A DNA stretch of 8,283 nt from DATDMG01 sp036518955 (lineage in GTDB: Bacteria > Actinomycetota > Actinomycetes > Actinomycetales > Kineosporiaceae). Below the pieces are notes generated by a model. That model made no database searches and was not told the DNA's origin. It saw only the letters and a program-made list of their open reading frames with translations. The position numbers and the translations under genes are program-made. The DNA lies in NCBI GenBank assembly GCA_036518955.1, contig DATDMG010000467.1, forward strand, positions 1 through 8,283, written 5' to 3'. Positions 6,146-8,283 of the stretch are shown here, one piece after another (the first letter of the stretch is position 1; the number at the start of each line of letters is the position of its first letter).

Positions 6146-8283
6146 ATGTACACGCTCGGCATCGATATGGGGACGACCTACTCGGCCGCCGCCGTCTGGC
6201 GCGACGGGCGCGCGGAGATCTGCGGTCTGGGCACGCATACCGCGGCTGTCCCGTCGGTGGTCCTGGTGCGTGCTGACGGCACGGTGCTCACCGGCGAGGC
6301 GGCGGCCCGCCGCGCGGTGGTCGAGCCGGACCGGGTCGCCCGGGAGTTCAAGCGCCGCCTCGGTGACGCCACGCCGCTGCTCCTCGGTGGCGTTCCGTAT
6401 CGTGCGGAGCAGTTGATGGCCGAGCAGTTGCGCGCGTTGGTCGCCGCGGTCACCGAACGCGAGGGGGAGGCCCCGCACCGGCTCACCGTGTCCCACCCGG
6501 CGAACTGGGGTCCCTTCAAGACCGACCTGCTCGGGCAGGCGGTGGCGTTGGCAGGTGTCCGTGTCCCGGTGTCGTTCCTCACCGAGCCGGAGGCCGCGGC
6601 GGTGAGCTACGCCCGGCGCGAGCGCCTCGCCGCCGGCGAGACGGTCGCCGTCTACGACCTGGGCGGAGGGACCTTCGACGCCGCCGTGCTCCGGCATGCT
6701 TCCGGTGGCTTCGCGATCCTCGGCCACCCGGAGGGCATCGAACGCCTCGGTGGCATCGACATCGATGCCGCCGTCTTCGGCCACGTGGCGCGCGCGGTCG
6801 GCGCGCCCTTGGTGGATCTCGACGAGGACGACGCGGCGGCGGTGGCTGCGGTGGGGCGGCTTCGGGCCGAGTGCGTCGCCGCCAAGGAGGCGCTGTCGAC
6901 CGACCTGGACACCGTGATCCCGGTGCTCCTGCCCGGCTACTCCGGCGAGGTGCGGCTGACCCGCGCCGAGCTCGAGGCGATCGTCCGTCCGTCGCTGTAC
7001 GACTCGATCGAGGCGCTGCGGCGAGCCCTCCGCTCGGCGGACGTCCAGCCCGACGAACTCGCCGCCGTCCTGCTGGTCGGCGGCAGCTCGCGGATGCCGC
7101 TGGTCGCCGAGCTGGTCAGCGCGGAGCTCGGCCGGCCGGTCGCGGTGGACGCCCACCCGAAGCACGCCATCGCGCTCGGCGCAGCCTGGGTCGCCGGTGA
7201 GGGCGCGGGTGGCGGATCGCCGCGCGAGGCGCCGACTCCGGCGGCCGGGGTCCCGGCCGGCGTCGTCGGCGTGCCGGTCGTGCCCGGGCGCCCGGCGCCT
7301 GCGGCGCCCCCGATCCTGACCGCGCCGGTGTCCCTCGCCCAGGCGCCGCAGCAGTCGAGCAGGCCGGTCGACCGGTCGGTGCCGCTGCCACCCCCGCCGG
7401 GCGGCGTCCAGATCTTGCGGCCTGCGGGTGCCCCGGACGGCGGTTTCGGAGCCTTCGCCCCGCCGGGACCGACGCCGGCGTACCCGGTGTACCCCCCGGT
7501 CACCCCAGCCACGGGTCGGCCAGCCGCGTCGGTGCCGGGCAGCGCCGACAGCGAGGACGACGCGTCGCGCCGCGACCGCCGGGCCGCCATGATCGGCGGC
7601 CTGATCGGCGCCGAAGCCGGAGTTGCCGGAATTCTCGGCTACGAGCAGGGGCAGTCGGCGGGCGTGTCCGCCGGCTCGGCAGCCGGCGCGCCGCCGGCCG
7701 GCGGCGCGGGCGCTCCGGCACCCTCCGCGGCCGCCGGCCCCGGAGCCGGTCATGCGGCGGGTCACGGCGCCGGTCATGCCGCCGGCCCCGGAGCCGGTCA
7801 TGCGGCGGGTCACGGCGCCGGTCAGGGAGGTCAGCAGGGCTGGGCCCAGGCCGCAGGCCCTACGCCTGACGCCTATCCAGCCGGCGCCCAGGCCCTGCCG
7901 GCTCCCTCGTGGGGCGGCCCCGCCGGCCGGAAGATCATGTTGACCGCGCCGCGGTCCCTGCTGATCGGCGCCGCCACCGCGGTGGCGACCGCGGTTGTCG
8001 TGTTCAGCGGCTACGCGGCCCTGCATGCCAAGAAGGAACTCGTTCAACCCCTGAACAACACCGGCGGCGTGGCCACCTCCACCACGCGTGGCGGCGGCTC
8101 CGAGACCGTCGTGGGCGCGGTGACGTCGGCTCCGGGTGGTGGCCAGGGCGCCGCGGGCGGGGGCGGCGGGGGCGCCGCGCCCGTACCGCCCGCTGACCAG
8201 GGCGGCGGTGGTGCGGGCGGCGGGGGTCGCACCACCAGCTCGACCCGCTCCACGTCGACCACCGCGACGACGACGTCGCGCTC
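6146..8283 (+). CDS. Membrane-anchored Hsp70-like protein, ATPase domain only (3' end outside window)
   Basis: 712 codons are open without a stop to the window edge. Residues 1-350 form an Hsp70/DnaK-type nucleotide-binding domain: LGIDMGTTYS (4-13, phosphate 1), EFKRRLG (67-73, Lys69 matching DnaK Lys70), TEPEAAAVSYA (146-156), VYDLGGGTFD (169-178, phosphate 2) and LLVGGSSRMP (309-318, adenosine). The key catalytic positions look intact, so ATP hydrolysis is likely. No DnaK-like hydrophobic linker or peptide-binding domain follows. Instead there is a Pro/Ala-rich linker (351-470), a basic RRDRR (475-479), and a Gly-rich hydrophobic segment (481-499, GGLIGAEAGVAGILG). Then come His-containing octapeptide repeats (529-560), a transmembrane helix (about 603-625) and a Gly/Ser/Thr-rich tail. 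With one helix the ATPase is cytoplasmic and the tail outside. ATG at 6146 fits the family N-terminus; its ribosome site is weak (GGGGG, five bases upstream). This differs from a general chaperone; partners are unknown. Confidence 0.88.
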   Translation, partial: MYTLGIDMGTTYSAAAVWRDGRAEICGLGTHTAAVPSVVLVRADGTVLTGEAAARRAVVEPDRVAREFKRRLGDATPLLLGGVPYRAEQLMAEQLRALVAAVTEREGEAPHRLTVSHPANWGPFKTDLLGQAVALAGVRVPVSFLTEPEAAAVSYARRERLAAGETVAVYDLGGGTFDAAVLRHASGGFAILGHPEGIERLGGIDIDAAVFGHVARAVGAPLVDLDEDDAAAVAAVGRLRAECVAAKEALSTDLDTVIPVLLPGYSGEVRLTRAELEAIVRPSLYDSIEALRRALRSADVQPDELAAVLLVGGSSRMPLVAELVSAELGRPVAVDAHPKHAIALGAAWVAGEGAGGGSPREAPTPAAGVPAGVVGVPVVPGRPAPAAPPILTAPVSLAQAPQQSSRPVDRSVPLPPPPGGVQILRPAGAPDGGFGAFAPPGPTPAYPVYPPVTPATGRPAASVPGSADSEDDASRRDRRAAMIGGLIGAEAGVAGILGYEQGQSAGVSAGSAAGAPPAGGAGAPAPSAAAGPGAGHAAGHGAGHAAGPGAGHAAGHGAGQGGQQGWAQAAGPTPDAYPAGAQALPAPSWGGPAGRKIMLTAPRSLLIGAATAVATAVVVFSGYAALHAKKELVQPLNNTGGVATSTTRGGGSETVVGAVTSAPGGGQGAAGGGGGGAAPVPPADQGGGGAGGGGRTTSSTRSTSTTATTTSR
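7730..7825 (+). repeat. Tandem duplication of a 48-bp unit encoding His-rich octapeptides
   Basis: The 48-bp unit at 7730-7777 is repeated at 7778-7825 and the first 47 bases are identical, including all synonymous positions; only the last codon differs (CAT at the end of copy one, CAG at the end of copy two). Each unit encodes AAGPGAGHAAGHGAGH, itself two related octapeptides, so the protein has four octads of the form AAG(P/H)GAG(H/Q) at residues 529-560 with five histidines. Identity at silent sites points to recent expansion by slippage or unequal exchange, so copy number may vary among strains. Confidence 0.92.

Noticed and set aside
7730..7825. Repeat array considered as CRISPR or mobile-element repeat
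   Set aside because: The copies are directly adjacent without spacers, in frame within a gene, and encode regular octapeptides.
5855..8047. Very long open frame on the minus strand (730 codons) opposite the Hsp70-like gene
   Set aside because: The plus strand has clear Hsp70 motifs in order. The antisense product is Arg/Gly/Ala/His-rich with no recognisable domain, as expected when GC-rich codons remove stops from the opposite strand.

Overview
The window is very GC-rich DNA with codon third positions that are almost all G or C and frequent GTG starts. It codes for an actinobacterial-type protein set (VIT/CCC1 transporter, a secreted dimethylformamidase-like protein, an M11-type zinc protease, a small two-helix membrane protein, a CDF metal transporter and an NBD-only Hsp70). 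A high-GC actinomycete chromosome is the best guess. The genus cannot be told from this sequence, and nothing indicates a phage, insertion sequence, CRISPR array or RNA gene.

Layout: positions 1-120 are the last 39 codons of a VIT-family transporter (+). Thirty-one bases later a 570-residue membrane-anchored or secreted dimethylformamidase-beta-like protein begins (152-1864, +). It converges, with a 31-base gap, on a 654-residue secreted metalloprotease (1896-3860, -). A 428-base gene-free stretch (3861-4288) holds a 15-bp perfect hairpin that probably terminates the next minus-strand gene, a 194-residue two-helix membrane protein (4289-4873, -). A 194-base divergent intergenic region leads to a CDF cation transporter (5068-6045, +). 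After 100 bases containing hairpins and a promoter-like region comes a large Hsp70-related membrane protein (from 6146, +) whose 3' end lies beyond the window.

How the genes relate: most of the products are membrane or exported proteins, so this is a cell-envelope neighbourhood rather than one pathway. Two starts (152 and 5068) have a TAnnnT hexamer exactly six bases upstream of GTG, the arrangement expected for leaderless transcripts. The hexamer at 5056 (TACCGT) recurs at 6109 ahead of the Hsp70-like gene.

The most unusual item is the Hsp70-like gene. It has a complete-looking ATPase domain but no peptide-binding domain. Instead it carries a Pro/Ala linker, a glycine-zipper hydrophobic segment, four His-containing octapeptides made by an exact 48-bp tandem duplication, a transmembrane helix and a Gly/Ser/Thr tail. 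It lies next to a metal transporter, which makes a metal-related role conceivable but unproven.
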